A stretch of DNA of 64,000 nucleotides from Cytidiella melzeri (taxonomy: Eukaryota; Basidiomycota; Agaricomycetes; Polyporales; Irpicaceae): NCBI GenBank assembly GCA_022592445.1, contig JABYQR010000143.1:1-64000 (forward strand), written 5' to 3'. Numbering within the stretch: the stretch's first letter is position 1; every line of letters begins with the position of its first letter. Positions 38,207 to 50,496 of this stretch are shown piece by piece. Under the pieces are notes generated by a model, which saw only the letters and a list, made by a program, of their open reading frames with translations, was not told the origin of the DNA and searched no databases. The translations under genes and the position numbers were made by a program.

Positions 38207-39983
38207 TCAGAGTACATCGCCCTCCAATTCATCGTCATCCAGGTCGTCAAAGGGGATAAACCGTTTCCCTGGTTTGTTCTGCAGAGCGTTCTTAACAGTC
38301 TGATGAGCTCGGCGTGAAGCAGCGCTTACCATTGTGCTTTCTATCAAAGGGTCGCGTGCACGACGATCCTTCAAACTCATCGGTTTGCTTGCCCCACTCG
38401 AGCCGATGGCGATGTCTGACAGCGGCCGGGAAATCGTAGGTCTCACGTTCGACAAATGGACAGGCAACTGGACGGAATGAAGAGTAGAAGCTGGCTCGAC
38501 CGCGTGAGAAGACGGAACTACGGTTTCATCCACTTCTGAGCAATGCAATTTGGGCGCCGGAATCGTCATGGGCACCGGGGTCTTGCTGGTAGAGTCTGTT
38601 GGGCGTGCATTGAATGCATTGGACATGTGAGGGGACGAACTTCCAGTGGAAGGGCGAGAATCTTGAGCTATTACAGCTATTACAGCTGGTGGAGATGAAG
38701 AATATACACCAACAGGCTCTTCGGGTATTGTATGGAAATGCAATGGTTGATGGATAGGGTGAGCTAGCCCCTCGGGTTCGCGAGGACCCGAGGCAGTAAG
38801 AGAGGAGACAATAGGGTGAGCAGATTCTGAATCCGATGGGTCCGAGAGCGAGCGATCGAGATTAGAGGAGTAGTTTTCATCGTAGACAAGAGTCTGGCTA
38901 GTTCCATAGGATTCTGTGGTCGTTGGATAACATAGTTGTGAAGACGAAGCGATGGCATTAGGAGCGAGAGCTGGGCGGACCGACTTGGTGTTAATTTCAT
39001 CCAAAGTTGGTCCAAGACCGGGCAACGGCTCAGTCGCAAGCTCGCTTGACGATAGATCCTCGGGGTTATCAGTTGTCCTTCGCCTTTTCCTGGGAGTAGA
39101 CCGCCGCGGCGAGGACACCGGAGATAGTGGGACTAGACGTACAGGAGTAGGACGAAAGCATGTAGATACGGAGGCAGACATTTCGTTCTTGAAGAGCATC
39201 AGGCTGTCTTGCAACGTAGTAGTCAAGGCATTGACCTCGCGGACGGACTGCTTGATATCATTCTTTGCAGAGTCAATGTGTAACGGGATAGCTTCAATGA
39301 GCGGAATAATGGGAGAGAGCAGCGTGAGTAGCTTCCCCTGCTGCTCCTGCATAACTTGTAATGCTTGTAACTGCGTTTGGTTGAGCTGATGGTAGAATAT
39401 GAATCTGTCACGTTGCAAGGCATTCAGATACTAAGCAACATACCATGTGCAGGGCATCTACGCGTCTGTCAAGGCCTTCAAGCCTCCGATTCGTTGATTG
39501 AACGTCCCGCAATACTTCATCCATAGAGGAAGTTTGTGCCGGCTTGCCGAGAGACTTCTGTAGCTGAGTCTGACAACGATTCACTGCGTTCTCGAAGTCA
39601 GCCGTGCAACTGTGCTCAACTTGGAAGGTCGATATATGCGAGGAACGCTCACCGAGATCTACTTGCTCAAGCAGAAGTTTCTCGTGTCCGTGCTGGAAGA
39701 CCTTGTGCGAGGTTGCGACTTCCCGTTTGGCGTCCTCAATCTCACCATGAAGTTTGTCGACCCGACCGGAGAACTTTTCTAGCACCGCTTGCGTATCATG
39801 CAGCAGCATCCGTACAGAGGTAGCAGCTTTATCCACAGGTCTCATAGGGGGTACCAGATCTTCTGAAGAGCTTTTCAGATTCGCCGCTAGAGCTGTATGC
39901 GGTTTCTTGTGCAAGAGGTGACCCCAGAGCGCGGCAGTCGTTGACGAGTTGGGACCAGAGCTCCCAAATGTCGACGAGGCCAT
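38207..39983 (-). CDS. Coiled-coil, probably nuclear protein of unknown function
   Basis: ATG 39983 (MASSTFGSSGPNSS) begins a protein of about 590 residues in two main exons joined near 39,415. Residues about 60-190 are helical with heptad spacing (FSGRVDKLHGEIEDAKREVA), and the next exon continues the coil (FYHQLNQTQLQALQVMQEQQ, then VREVNALTTTLQD). The C-terminal half is Ser/Pro-rich and disordered, with a basic nuclear-localisation-like patch, TPRKRRRTTD. It ends in an acidic tail (FDDLDDDELEGDVL). It is divergent from the SFM1-type gene 230 bp away and convergent with Nup85. I recognise no named domain. A chromosome- or meiosis-related coiled-coil role is possible but only a guess. Confidence 0.6.
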
Positions 39984-40216
39984 CCTAGCTGTCGTCTCTA
40001 GCAAACAACGAGACGTAGAGTAGCAGAATGGGATGTCTGAGGGTCAAGCGTCGTCGAGACCAAGAGGCAAGGAGCGTCGGAGAATGCCGTCGAGATCAAT
40101 TCGCTTTGTAGGCGCAGGTAGGTGCCATCTCGAGAGAAAGTTCATGTTCGCTATTTGCTCTCAAGTAGTAAACTTCTGATTTACTTGAACCTCACTTTGT
40201 ACATTCTAGTGAAAGA

Positions 40217-41283
40217 TGGGTTTTAGCTATATTATAGGCATGTAATCAACATGTAGCCGTGGCATGTATTGACGACCTCTATAGAGCATATGGAAGACGA
40301 CGAAGAAACACACAAAGCTATCCCGACCTGGGTCGAACTGGAATACAAGGTGAAAATTATATGTTTGCTACGCTTGAAGAATGCGTTTAAGCCCACGTTT
40401 CTATAGCATATGCGAAGTCTTGCAGGAGCTCGTTCTCAAGTTCATTTCACGCACCTGTCGAAATCGTCCTGCGAAACGTTGAATTCCCTGTTCTCTGAGC
40501 TATCGGGGACGTCGCAGGAGAGTGCACCCGCTGTTGCACTTGCACATACAGAGGGAGTTTTGGACTTTATGAAAGCACAAGGCGTCACTCTCGACAAAGT
40601 TTGTCTTCTTGATCCAAAAGCTGAAAAAGAACTATCTCCAGAAGATGGCGACTGTCGATTTTCTTGGTTCCTTTTCGGTGTAAGTATGACTCCACTAGCC
40701 TTGTGACAAAACGTACAATTATGCCAAAACCATTTCTTTCAGGGTATCCTCGGTATGACCACCGTCTTCTGAAACGAAGCAAGCAAACAAGTTCATACTA
40801 ACTATTCTCGCTGGTTAGGTGACGATCCTCCCCGAGATCGGACATCAGAACTACGGGTCCTTGGTTTTCCGACTAGGCACCTTGGTCCCGTTCAGATGAC
40901 CACTGACACTGCCCTCGGTGTCTCGAAGCTCATCGTTGAAGATAAAAGTGAGATGCTCAAGTGACTTTTGCGAGGACTTGGGCTGACACCGCTCTATTCG
41001 TTCCAGTACCGTTATCAGAGATACCATACGTCGTTAGTAGTCAGGCAGTGCTTGTAGTATACAAAACTCACAGACTCTCTTTCAGGACCACCCTACAATC
41101 ACATTCAACCCTCAAGAGAGCGTGGAAATGCCCTTCCGTGAGTTATTCTCATTTTCGGCGATATGTATATGGGAAGCTAACCAATGCTTTGTAGGTTACA
41201 TCTCTGTGAACGGCGAACCACGCCTTCCACCTGGGATGCGCGAACATCTACGCGAAGACCTGAATAAAAGTTTCGATTTCTAA
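40217..41283 (+). CDS. SFM1: SFM1-type protein arginine methyltransferase (SPOUT fold)
   Basis: SFM1 is a SPOUT-fold enzyme that in yeast methylates ribosomal protein uS3. Exon 1 (40217-40238) reads MGFSYII and exon 2 begins EHMEDDEETHKAIPTWVELE, the family's opening V/I-x-E-H-M-E. Then VCLLDPKAEKELSPEDGD, WFLFGGILG, DDPPRDRTSELRVLGF and LGPVQMTTDTALGVSKLIVE are almost invariant family motifs and form the AdoMet-binding knot. The last exons give PLSEIPYDHPTITFNPQES and VEMPFRYISVNGEPRLPPGM, ending at 41281-41283. The intron after exon 1 (40239-40284) starts with GC. This is a confident orthologue and looks intact. Confidence 0.88.
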
Positions 41284-41511
41284 GGGGAAGATGTCGGTGA
41301 CATGCTACCGGAAACAGCGGGTCGAGAAAGTTATACCGATCTTCACTGCAATATAGTTACTGTATCTAGCGTGGATGTATTGCTTTGCGATTAATAAACT
41401 TTATAATCGAAGCTCAATGTACGCTATGTCATCGCACTGCAGATCTCACATATATCAGCGTGATGCACGGGGTATGTTACAAGCGAGTAGAATACAGACA
41501 ACAGTAAGAGG

Positions 41512-42335
41512 TCATCGTCCATAGCTACTGATCGACTCGGCAGTCTGCAATGTCCATGCCTGTATGTCTTCAATCGGCACATCGCCCCATTGTGAAAGAG
41601 CCTGGAACGACCTTTAAAACAGGATACACCAAGACCTGCGTGGATGTCCTTACCTTGTCCAATTCGTCTAGTAGACGGTTACTCTGGTCATCCGCATCCG
41701 CCTTTGCCTGCACGTTAGCTTGCATCTCGGCCTGCAGTACCCTATTCCGTTGGTCCAGCTAATGAGATGTTCTGAGTGCCCTTGGTAATGTATGACATCG
41801 TGAGAGGAGAGCGTACCTCCTCTAGCTGAGCCTTCAGGCGATCACGCTCGGATTCAAGGATAGGCATAATCCTCGCGCGTGCCGCCGCACTCGGCTGCAC
41901 GTCTTCTCTCCAAACATCTTTGCCTGTATACACAGCTTTCTTGCGTTCCTTCGCTTCTGTGATCACGGCATGTAGCTTGTCGACATTTGGCTTGACATCC
42001 ATCTTGGCCAGAATGTCCTCGCAGCCTTTCTAGCGTGACGGTCGTCTCGTGAACTTGATAAAGTCAAGGGCTAGGGTAAGACACACAGTTATAGAGGATT
42101 CCAAGTGGTTCGCAATGGTACTGCACACTGACGAAGAAGAGTCTGGCTCCTCTTCACACCAAAGCGAGAAGCACTCTGCAAAGTCTTCATATCTAGGTCA
42201 AGCTCAGTTTACTCGAACTACACACGAAAGATGGGAGCCCACTTACGTCCATTTGTGTGCAGCGCGTTGAATCGCCAGTTGAAGTGCAGAGTGAAAATGC
42301 GTCCAACGTTTACTCGCGGACACCGTCGTGGCCAT
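41512..42335 (-). CDS. NNF1: Kinetochore MIS12-complex subunit Nnf1
   Basis: Nnf1 (PMF1 in animals) is a coiled-coil subunit of the MIND/Mis12 kinetochore complex. Start ATG 42335 gives MATTVSASKRWTHFHSALQL, then YEDFAECFSLW after the first intron, a short acidic stretch, FIKFTRRPSRLKGCEDILA and VKPNVDKLHAVITEAKERK. The typical C-terminal coiled coil follows: ARARIMPILESERDRLKAQL, then NRVLQAEMQANVQAKADADD. It ends at 41512 with a conserved WTLQ-type tail. Length (roughly 200 residues) and helix layout fit the family. The call rests on the segment order F-x-x-C-F and the KLxxxxxEAKxRK region, so it is good but not certain. Confidence 0.72.
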
Positions 42336-42492
42336 TGTCGCGGTTGAGAGTGAGACGCGTGCTGACAGGGGTCCGTGATCGCCAGACGTGAGTTAGAGAC
42401 CCCGGATACCGTGTTCGTTGTGGCCGCAGCCATACTCACTAAAGTCAGTGATACCGCCGTGCACGCGTGCGCATGTGTGCCTCAACTGAGAC

Positions 42493-42670
42493 TGACTCGC
42501 AGGCATGCACGGCCTCTAGTAGTCCATTTGGGCAGCAATAATTCATCTAATACGGATTCATGACTCCTACGATTTACCTGAGGTCCTGAATCGTTCCCAT
42601 GATGACCGCTCGAAAGATAGGAAGGGGATGTGCCTCGGTGTTGAACGTTTTGAAGGCCCAGCGAGTAGCG
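42493..42670 (-). pseudogene. GH47 3'-end relic
   Basis: Minus-strand DNA encodes [11 protein letters not shown], the calcium-binding C-terminus of the GH47 genes, followed by a degraded SSWER-like tail. The downstream flank keeps AATACGGATTCATGACTC and GACTCGCAGGCATGC, both also found just after the GH47 gene that ends at 52667. No other GH47 exons are here. It is a broken duplicate end lying between the F-box-like gene and Nnf1. Confidence 0.75.
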
Positions 42671-42793
42671 ATTGTGGAGGCTTATTACATTGCTCATCTC
42701 GCTTGTACTACAGGTGCCAGGTCGAGTCGCTTATATATGTAATCAAGTCTAATGAGAGGTAGAAACGTTCATTGCACAAAGAGGTTGTGTGTT

Positions 42794-43684
42794 CTAGCCG
42801 TAATAACGTAACGGCGGCGCTATCGACCTGAATATCTCCTCTACCGATAATCGAGTCGATACGCTCCGGGAACTTAGCCTGCCTGTCCTGGCTGCCTCTC
42901 TCCAGTCCTCGCCATATTCAGAACTCCAAGTCTTGTCAAGGGTTTCAACCACTTCATCGCTGATGTCCTTCCATTCGATCGTCGCCTTGAGCTCGTCCAT
43001 CGAAGTGACCTCGAAGCAGTCACCAGCCCAAGGACCTCGATGCAGGTTGTCTTTGTTCTCCATCGCGATGGAACCGTCCGACGACCAGCAGATTTGCGAA
43101 AGAAGAGCATGGTCGAGTCGCACAGCGTGTTGAATGAAAGGCGTATTGCCTTCGCTGCCGGTGAGACTAGCGATGGCTTCTGCACGCACGTACTCCCCCT
43201 TTGACAGGTTACAGAGCACCCAAGGATGTGTTGATTCATATCTTGGAGTAATAATCATATTGAAAGCGCCTTTATCCCTGCCGAGGTCCGCGTCGTCGAG
43301 TTGTCTGGAGGGCTCAATGCTGCAAGTGCCTCCCTCGAATTCTTGGAAGACGTCAAGCATGAGGTCTTTGAACGTAAGATCATATTCTGGGTCCTCAGAT
43401 GGGTTGCGCTTCAACCAGTCTTCAACGAGTTCCCTTATGCTTTCCGGGTAATCGTCGTCGCGCGTATATTGGCCTAAGCAAACGACGTGGTAGCCGGCCC
43501 AATTGGCGAACACAGGCTTCTGTAATTTGACAACTCGAGGGAAGCCGACCGCGAAGAGGACTCCGTCTGCCAAACAGAGGCATGCGGCGTCACAAAGGCT
43601 GTCGATGGAGTCGAAGATCATTGAGAGTATCTCGTCGGGTAGCAGAAGGAGTTTCGACGCCGATTTGGAGGAGCGATGGGCCAC
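42794..43684 (-). CDS. F-box-like protein, paralogous family
   Basis: A frame of 296 codons carrying KLLLLPDEILSMIFDSIDSL, an F-box core that should recruit Skp1 and a ubiquitin ligase. It is followed by family-specific blocks: KLQKPVFANWAGYHVVCLG, STHPWVLCNLSKGEYVRAEA, HALLSQICWSSD, LHRGPWAGDCFEVTSMDEL and ISDEVVETLD. The codon at 43684 is GTG, not ATG, and homology with the copy at 16 kb continues upstream (F-x-x-P-R-V-A). So the true first exon lies above 43,690, probably beyond a short intron. Relatives are the pseudogene at 16,059-16,680 and the gene at 62,729-63,625. Its target is unknown. Confidence 0.65.
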   Translation of the reverse strand: MAHRSSKSASKLLLLPDEILSMIFDSIDSLCDAACLCLADGVLFAVGFPRVVKLQKPVFANWAGYHVVCLGQYTRDDDYPESIRELVEDWLKRNPSEDPEYDLTFKDLMLDVFQEFEGGTCSIEPSRQLDDADLGRDKGAFNMIITPRYESTHPWVLCNLSKGEYVRAEAIASLTGSEGNTPFIQHAVRLDHALLSQICWSSDGSIAMENKDNLHRGPWAGDCFEVTSMDELKATIEWKDISDEVVETLDKTWSSEYGEDWREAARTGRLSSRSVSTRLSVEEIFRSIAPPLRYYG

Positions 43685-43689
43685 ACGAG

Positions 43690-44450
43690 GGTACCGGAAG
43701 CTTCAAAGAAAGATATAAGCGCAGTGTAAGGAGGCACCATGACCAGATGCTCACCGTAACAATGCCTGGCTCCTCTCAGACCAGGACGTCGGAACAGTAA
43801 AATGACGGATGTGTACATGAAGGCCTTGGTAACAAAATATCTCGCCGAGTTTATCACGGCCCTTGTACCAAGCGGAATCCATATTGACCCTAAGATGGGC
43901 TGTCAGCACGGTCGTATCCACGCCTGGAGAAGGAAGACTATTCTCACAAGTAGAATGTCTGCCCCATGTTTGCTGCAGTACTTGCGATCTTGCACGAACC
44001 GGACGGGTAGTGTGTCAGAAAGGTCGATGTTGGCAGGCGAAGGGAGCGAAGAAACGGGGCGAGCTACTATGTACGCTGGCTCCAGGCTACACTCCCAAGC
44101 GAATGCGATGTCGGGCGGATATGAGCGCGGGGTATGTCGTCGCGGCGACGAAAGGAGGGAATGTGGCGGTTTGAGGGATGGGCGTGCGACGAAAAAAATA
44201 AATATCACTGAGATCGGTGTGAAACGTCGCTCCGACAACCAGCCCATCATATAATCTGTCTATAGCCAGTTTATCTGGACCAGCAATAATGGACATCCAG
44301 CGTACATAATTATCAGGATATGCACAGTGCGAGCAGAAGCCGCGAGAGACTCGGGCAATAGACGTTTTGATCTCACTTTGCTTGAGCTGGGATGGACAGC
44401 GCGGAATGAACAAATGACATATTCGAAACAACAACAACTTGTAAATACAG
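43690..44450. other. Region upstream of the F-box-like gene
   Basis: This should contain the first exon and promoter of the F-box-like gene. No other gene is supported. AT-rich DNA at 44,200-44,450 may be 3' flank of the neighbouring gene. Confidence 0.45.
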
Positions 44451-45206
44451 CTAATTCAAAGTACAATCATACAACGCGAGCTGCCCCTGTAGTTCCGTCC
44501 AAATATCCCTGCGAATCTCCTCGCGCGTACGTGCAGCTACAGGTTCAGGTAGGAGTTTCTGTGCTGGGCCAGGGGCACGCTTCGGCTTGAAGCGCGCCAT
44601 CCAGGAGTCGAGGAAACTGCCTTCGAAAGGAACGCTGGTGTTCCAATCAGGCCAGTTGGAGCCAGCAGGAAACTCGGGATAGGTGCCGACGAACGCCATC
44701 CAGTACAGCGAAACACCCCACGACCACTGGGGATGTGTGCGGTCCAAGACGGTCGTGAGGAGCCAGCGCTCGACGCCGTTGAGGAGCGATTCCCAGGATG
44801 CGAACGACTCGCAATTGAAATGCTTGAGGGTGGTTGCGAACGTAAGCAGGTAGTCAGTCTCCTGTGCTGAATATGTGAGGTGCATGTCACTCGACGCAAG
44901 GCGCGATGGACTTACTGGTGGGAGGGTGACCGCGAAGTCATAATCGGCCTCTTCGCCTTTCACCTTTGCGGGGCGCACTGTCGCCGTGAGGAAACCAGCA
45001 GCCTCGGGAGGCACTGCGACTGTGACTGTGAGGGGCTATGAACTGTTAGCAACTCGAGTGCTTGAGAACATGGCGAATCAACTTACCACTGCGTCCGATG
45101 TGTGTGATAAGCCGTAGATCTCAATCCATAAGGGAACACGACGGCAGCCGTCGACCTCTTCGCCGTGTTGTCGCTGTCCGGGATTGACCATGAAGACAGT
45201 CGCCAT
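44451..45206 (-). CDS. Unknown protein, two or three exons
   Basis: ATG 45206 (MATVFMVNPGQRQHGEEVDG) has a strong ACCATGG context. Exon 1 runs to LSHTSDAV and joins across a short intron to PLTVTVAVPPEAAGFLTATV. A further intron is possible near 44,930. The C-terminal half is Trp-rich (WSWGVSLYWMAFVGTYPEF, then NWPDWNTSVPFEGSFLDSW) and ends with a helical basic segment before stop 44451. The first half looks beta-rich. I recognise no domain. It lies back-to-back with the transposase gene, 350 bp away. Confidence 0.5.
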
Positions 45207-45555
45207 GGTCGAGGGAAGTTGCGGCGATGTTGCAAGAGGGAGGATGTTGCGGAAGGACTGGCGACACTGACAACAACGCTGAAGGGGACAAACCCAACGC
45301 CAACGCCTCTGGCAGACGCCGAGGAAGTTCGCACAGTCACGTGTGCGTCTCCCTCGTCGAGATCAGCAACCTCAAACACATCGATGGGCTCGCAAACTCT
45401 TCTCCTTTCTCTACGACGTGCGCGCGAAGCTTGAGAAAGATTGGAAAAAGGTGAGCAAGACAGTTCTTGTCTTGTATTGTGCGATCTAACTTGACTGAGG
45501 CTGTTTACAGCTGCAGTAACATTCTTGTACTACCTTTGCACATCCACCAATCAGC

Positions 45556-48500
45556 ATGTCTGCAAACACTTCAGCTTACAGCTTAGACCCTGCAGGTACG
45601 TACACAGGGATTGCTCTGGTTCTCTATGTACGCTAACACCTTCTATGCAGTGTGGTCTTTAGGCGATAAGGACCAAGTGACATGCTTGTTGTGTCCAAGC
45701 TTGACTTCTGGTCTTCCACTCACAATTGCACGCCGCTACGCTCAGGGCCACGAATCTACAGCTCGGCATCAGCAGCGCCTCCAGTACCGTCGGCAGCTAC
45801 AAGAGGCCAACCTTGAGCGCTCCAAGCTGCAAGAAGCAGAAGTGCAGAGGCAAGAAATGCAAGGCATTGAAGAGTCTCCAGACACATCTCAGGATGAAGC
45901 GCGTCTGGTGGACATGTCTCATGATCCAGTTCCATTCAGTGAGCTCTGGCAACTCCAGGATCGTGAGCACAGTGTGGGGGTATTAGAGGTTGATGAAGAG
46001 GAGGAGGAGTATGCTGCCGAAAATGCCGAGCGCGATGAGATGTTGGATCCAGAGTATGAGCTGTTTGAGGATGACATGCAAGATGAGCATGCTGGGCAGG
46101 AGACCATAGGCATAGGTGAGTTGTCCTACCTGGGTATGAAGAATTGCATGATTTGAAAGTCCCGCTAACAATCTATCATAGGTATACCAGAGTTCTCACA
46201 CTCCAGTCAGCCATCTGCTCAGGATTCATTGTTCTCTCCATGGCCGTCCAAGTCAGTAAGTATAAGTAGGGTCCTACAGTCAGATAGCTACTTATCTTCA
46301 TCAGCTCTTTCTCACAGACCTCTTGCTAACGTCTCCACGTCTGCGGTTCTCGGATGCACAAATCAGTGCAATGCTCAGATGGGCCAAGGCGTTACATGCA
46401 CGTGACGTTCCAACCTTGTATGCTATCAAGAAAATGCGCCAGGACCTCCGTCGTCTGGTTGGAGATCCCACAAAGAAAGTTGTAAGTCCTAGCGGCAATA
46501 TCTTCTACATCAATGATATTGGGGCTGCGGTTGCAAAGGTATGGTTGTATATCTTGTAATCAAATTTCAATCTGAACCTGTTTTAGGATTACGCAAATCC
46601 TTTGACTCGATTTGCAATGTCCGACTTTCCTGAAGACCGTGGAGGGCATATGTCTGAAGCACAGCATGGTTTCAAGATGCTTCGTGATGGCCCTGAAGGC
46701 ATTGTCACCCCTGCTGTAAGGGTTGAAGGGAAGATCTTTTTCACTCAGGAGCTGCTTCAGCGATCCGACGCGTCTTATTTTATACCGGAGCGGTTCTTTG
46801 TGGATCGTTGTAGTTCACGACGAGACGCAATCCCAACTGCTGGAGGCACACCAGAGACACTTACAGCATTAGGCCGTAGCGTTTCTTGGACTGAGGTAAG
46901 GTACATCTTCAATTGGTTGTATTTTTTCTCACTGGTTGATTAAATATAGGGTGGTTTTGTTGTGAGCAACCAACAGATGCTATGTCCTGTGGCTACCTTC
47001 AAGGTTCCCTTCGACAAATTGTATGGGTCATATCCTGAACATGTCCAGCTGTTCTCTGGTATGTCTCAATAAACCCACTTAGTGACTTTCTCACTTAACT
47101 TAATTTTCACAGATGAGTCTCGGAAATACGCCGAAAAAATGCCAAATCCCATTCGACAACTTGCCAAGGGCAGGATGTGCTACGCTGTCCCAGTCATCGT
47201 GTTCATCGATGATGTTTCTGGCAATGTTTCAAAGCAGTGGAACAAGCATCATGTTGTCTACGCCTCTAACGCAAACTTGCCACGGGAGATGATAGAAAAG
47301 GAATTCTCGGTCAAGTTTGTCTCATCGTCACCACATGCGTCTCCAATAGAGCTTGCAAAGGCTGTCTGTGACTCCATAAAGTAAGTACAGTCCTGAATTC
47401 TGCTGCAGAAAAATTATACTGGTACTTTTTACTCACTTCTCAAATAGTTCAGCAGCTCAGAATGGTGTTGAGGCCTGGGACTGCAAGTATGACGAAGAGG
47501 TTTTGTTGCTTCCATATGGCTTCTTTTTTGGTGGCGACAATCCAATGCAAGCAGAGGAATGCAGTCACAACGGGCTTGGTTGTAATCTCTTTTGCCGAAC
47601 TTGCAAAGTTGGTGGTACCAAAGCTCATAAAGCCTCAGAAGAAGGCTTTCTTGAGCTATTCTCTGTATGTTTCTTTCTATTTTCTTTTTCAAGAGTCAAG
47701 GTTGGGAACCTGATTTTTTGTGCTACTGTAGGAAGGCCCACTTCGAACACCACATGAAACAGACGCAGAAATTCGAAGACAGCTCAGCATGTCTGTTCTC
47801 CCTGGAGCTCAGAGCAAGGTTGACAGCGCACGTCAGGCCACTGGTGTTTGGGACTCAGGACTTCACAGCATCATTCATACCTTGATTGAGATGGGTAAAC
47901 AGCTTCGGAAGGCACGGCCAGACAATTCCCAGGCATCTGAGGATGCAATACGAAAGCAGCTTGAGACAGAGCTAGATCGCCTACTTCAGCCACATTCCGT
48001 GGATGACTGGATTAACCCATTGCTTGGACTAGCCGGTCAGTTTCCACAATATTCATGTTACCATTGATCTCATATATCATTCAAGGAGTTAACATTCACA
48101 TGGATACACCTACTGAGATACTACACACAGTGCTGCTAGGTGTTGTCAAATACTTCTGGGGCCAGACTGTTCATATCATCGAAAAAGCAAAGTCGCTTGC
48201 TTTACTTGAAGCACGAATGGAGTCACTCGCGGTGCATGGCCTCAATCTCCCTGCGTTTGTTCCAGCATACATCTGCCATTACCGTGGGGGTCTTATTGGA
48301 AAGCATTTCAAGAGCCTTGCTCAAGTAATGCCATTCCTCATTCATGACCTAGTTCCTCAGGATGTACTTGATGGATGGAATGTGATTGGAGAACTGGTTG
48401 TTCTTCTCTGGCATACAAGTATTGAGGACCGAGAAGTATACTTGGCATGTTTCATTTTATTTTATGGTGTTGCAATATCTCATTGCTGCTGTAGGCCCAT

Positions 48501-50496
48501 CTATCTAGGACCATTCAAGACCTTCTCAATATCACTGCAAAATGTGCACCGAGCATTCTCATCACCAAGCCAAAATTCCACTTCCTAGTCCATCTTCCAG
48601 CATACATCCGCCGTTTTGGCCCTGCCATTCTCTTTTCAACAGAACGCTATGAGAGCTTCAACCACGTATTCCGGCTTTCATGCATCCACAGCAATCGGCA
48701 ATCACCCAGTCACGACTCCTGTAAGACCTTTGCTGCACAGGACGCTGTCAAGCATGTGGCCCTTGGTGGATTCTGGTATGATGCCGAGAAGAAGACTTGG
48801 AGATCTGCAGGTCATGGAGTCCGGGACTACATGAGGGATCATCCAGAAGAGAAAGCACACCTGGGTTATAAAGAAACCAAGCCTGTTATTTCTGGTATGA
48901 TTCTGAAGATGCTACACTATCTCTGTGACTATACTGATAATTATGCTAGGATCTGCACACCTACCCAAGTCACAGCAGAGACATTCGATGTCTGTTACAT
49001 GGGCACAAACATACTCCTGAACAGTCACTAGCAGCTCACCCTCAGCTCAACTTGCTGCCCATGGACTGGACACACGACGCTACTTCAAGGTTGAGTCTAT
49101 GACTCTCATCAACGGCGATAAAGCTGTCACTGGGAAAGATATTCTTGTTAAGTATGGTGATAATCAGGTGAGCTATCTTAGTTTTGGTAAATGTTTCACT
49201 ATCATTGAATCTTCTCCTGCTCTTAGTACAAGTTTGCACGTGTTATTGAGATGCTGGTGCCACTGGAAAATGTCTCCCAAGTTTCTCACATCTCTGTTCA
49301 GCTGTTCAAGATAGAGGACACACGACATGAGAAGCTTCGAGTCCCTCGACTGACCTTGACACAAGACACTGCCCTTCTCACACTCCAGGTATGTTAAACG
49401 CAATTGTACAGCTGTATGTGCTCAGTCAGGGATTATTGCAGGACATCATATGTGCAGTCAATACCCAGCACAATTGCACAGACTCAGACTCCCAATGCAT
49501 AGGAGTGACATTGCATCCTACCCGGCAAGAACGCACCTTCACAGAGCATCGTACCAAGCAAATTGCTCAGCATGCAGAGACACCTCACTTCTTACTCAAT
49601 ATCTACTCAATTCACAACTACGAGCAGATTGCTAAAGCTCTTCCTTCATCGCTACGACAGGCTGAGCCAGTTATCCCTGACACAGCAGTTTTAGAAGTGC
49701 GGAAAGCAGCTGTGAAGCACATGGGAGCTCGAAAAGCTGCATCAAAAGCTGCACTTCCACCTTCCAGCACCACAAGGATCACCAGACCAATCACTCCAGC
49801 TGCGTTCAATGTGTCCAACGTCATGACACAGCCTTTACCAGGTAAGCCCCTGTGCATGAAGGGTATATCCGCACACACACTAATGATCATGTTCATCACA
49901 TGCAGACAGCAGGGCTGTGACTGCACGACCATTTGAAACACCTCAACGGAGCTCGGTCAAACAAGGTGCAAAGCGCAAGGTAACAGAAATGGATGTGAGT
50001 ATCAGTTCCTACAATTATTGTGCATGTGCTCATTTTTTGTGGGCAGAAGGAAGCAGGCAGAGGTTTCCAAGCCAATCCAATTGCTTCCAGCTCTCAATCT
50101 CAAAATCGCGAGAGCAACACTGGCGTTGCATTTGCTGATTCACAATGGCAGCGTTCATTTTCTTGGCCAGCAGCACAGCCAGGTCCTCACATTCCTGAGT
50201 CTGGGCCACCCTTTCCACCTCCATTTGCGCCGCCGCAGTTCCTTTCACCATTCTCCCCACCCCTACCTCCATTTGCACCACCACCATTCCTTCCACCATT
50301 CTCCCCACACCCGACACATGCAAGGAACATGCAATCATCAATTCCGCCGCCGCCCCCATCCCACACAATCGACATTCCTGTTGCAGATCGCGATCCACCA
50401 CACCCCTCAGCCGTGCCTCCTCAATCTTTCAATCGCTTCTCGCGCTGGACCCGCGCGACGCCGTTTGGGCCCGAAAATGACTCTTCACACATGTAA
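45556..50496 (+). CDS. Tnp2/CACTA-like DDE transposase gene, intron-rich
   Basis: A single gene with well over a dozen short introns and an apparently continuous reading. ATG 45556 (MSANTSAYSLDPA) leads to an N-terminal zinc finger (CLLC then HESTARH, C-x2-C-x19-H-x5-H) and an acidic linker. The core holds VIVFIDDVSGNVSKQWNKHH, like the Tnp2 block with its first catalytic Asp, and FFGGDNPMQAEECSH with an adjacent cysteine cluster (ECSHNGLGCNLFCRTCKVGG). It also holds MDTPTEILHTVLLGVVKYFW, GGLIGKHFKSLAQVMPFLIH and KPKFHFLVHLPAYIRRFGPA. The tail after 50,000 is long and proline-rich. I know the resemblance to fungal Tnp2/Plavaka-type proteins from memory; the third catalytic residue is not assigned. 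No frameshift was found. Confidence 0.7.

Noticed and set aside
42794..43684. Treating 43684 as the F-box gene start
   Set aside because: The codon is GTG and homology to the 16-kb copy extends upstream, so the first exon must be elsewhere.
46000..49000. KDZ-type transposase assignment
   Set aside because: The YDIMCQY-like and related KDZ hallmarks were not found, whereas the DDxSGNxSKxWNK and DNPMQAEE(C)SH blocks fit Tnp2-like proteins better.
50030..50401. Glycine-rich minus-strand frames opposite the transposase tail
   Set aside because: They are the antisense of the proline-rich tail, an expected artefact of CCN-rich codons.
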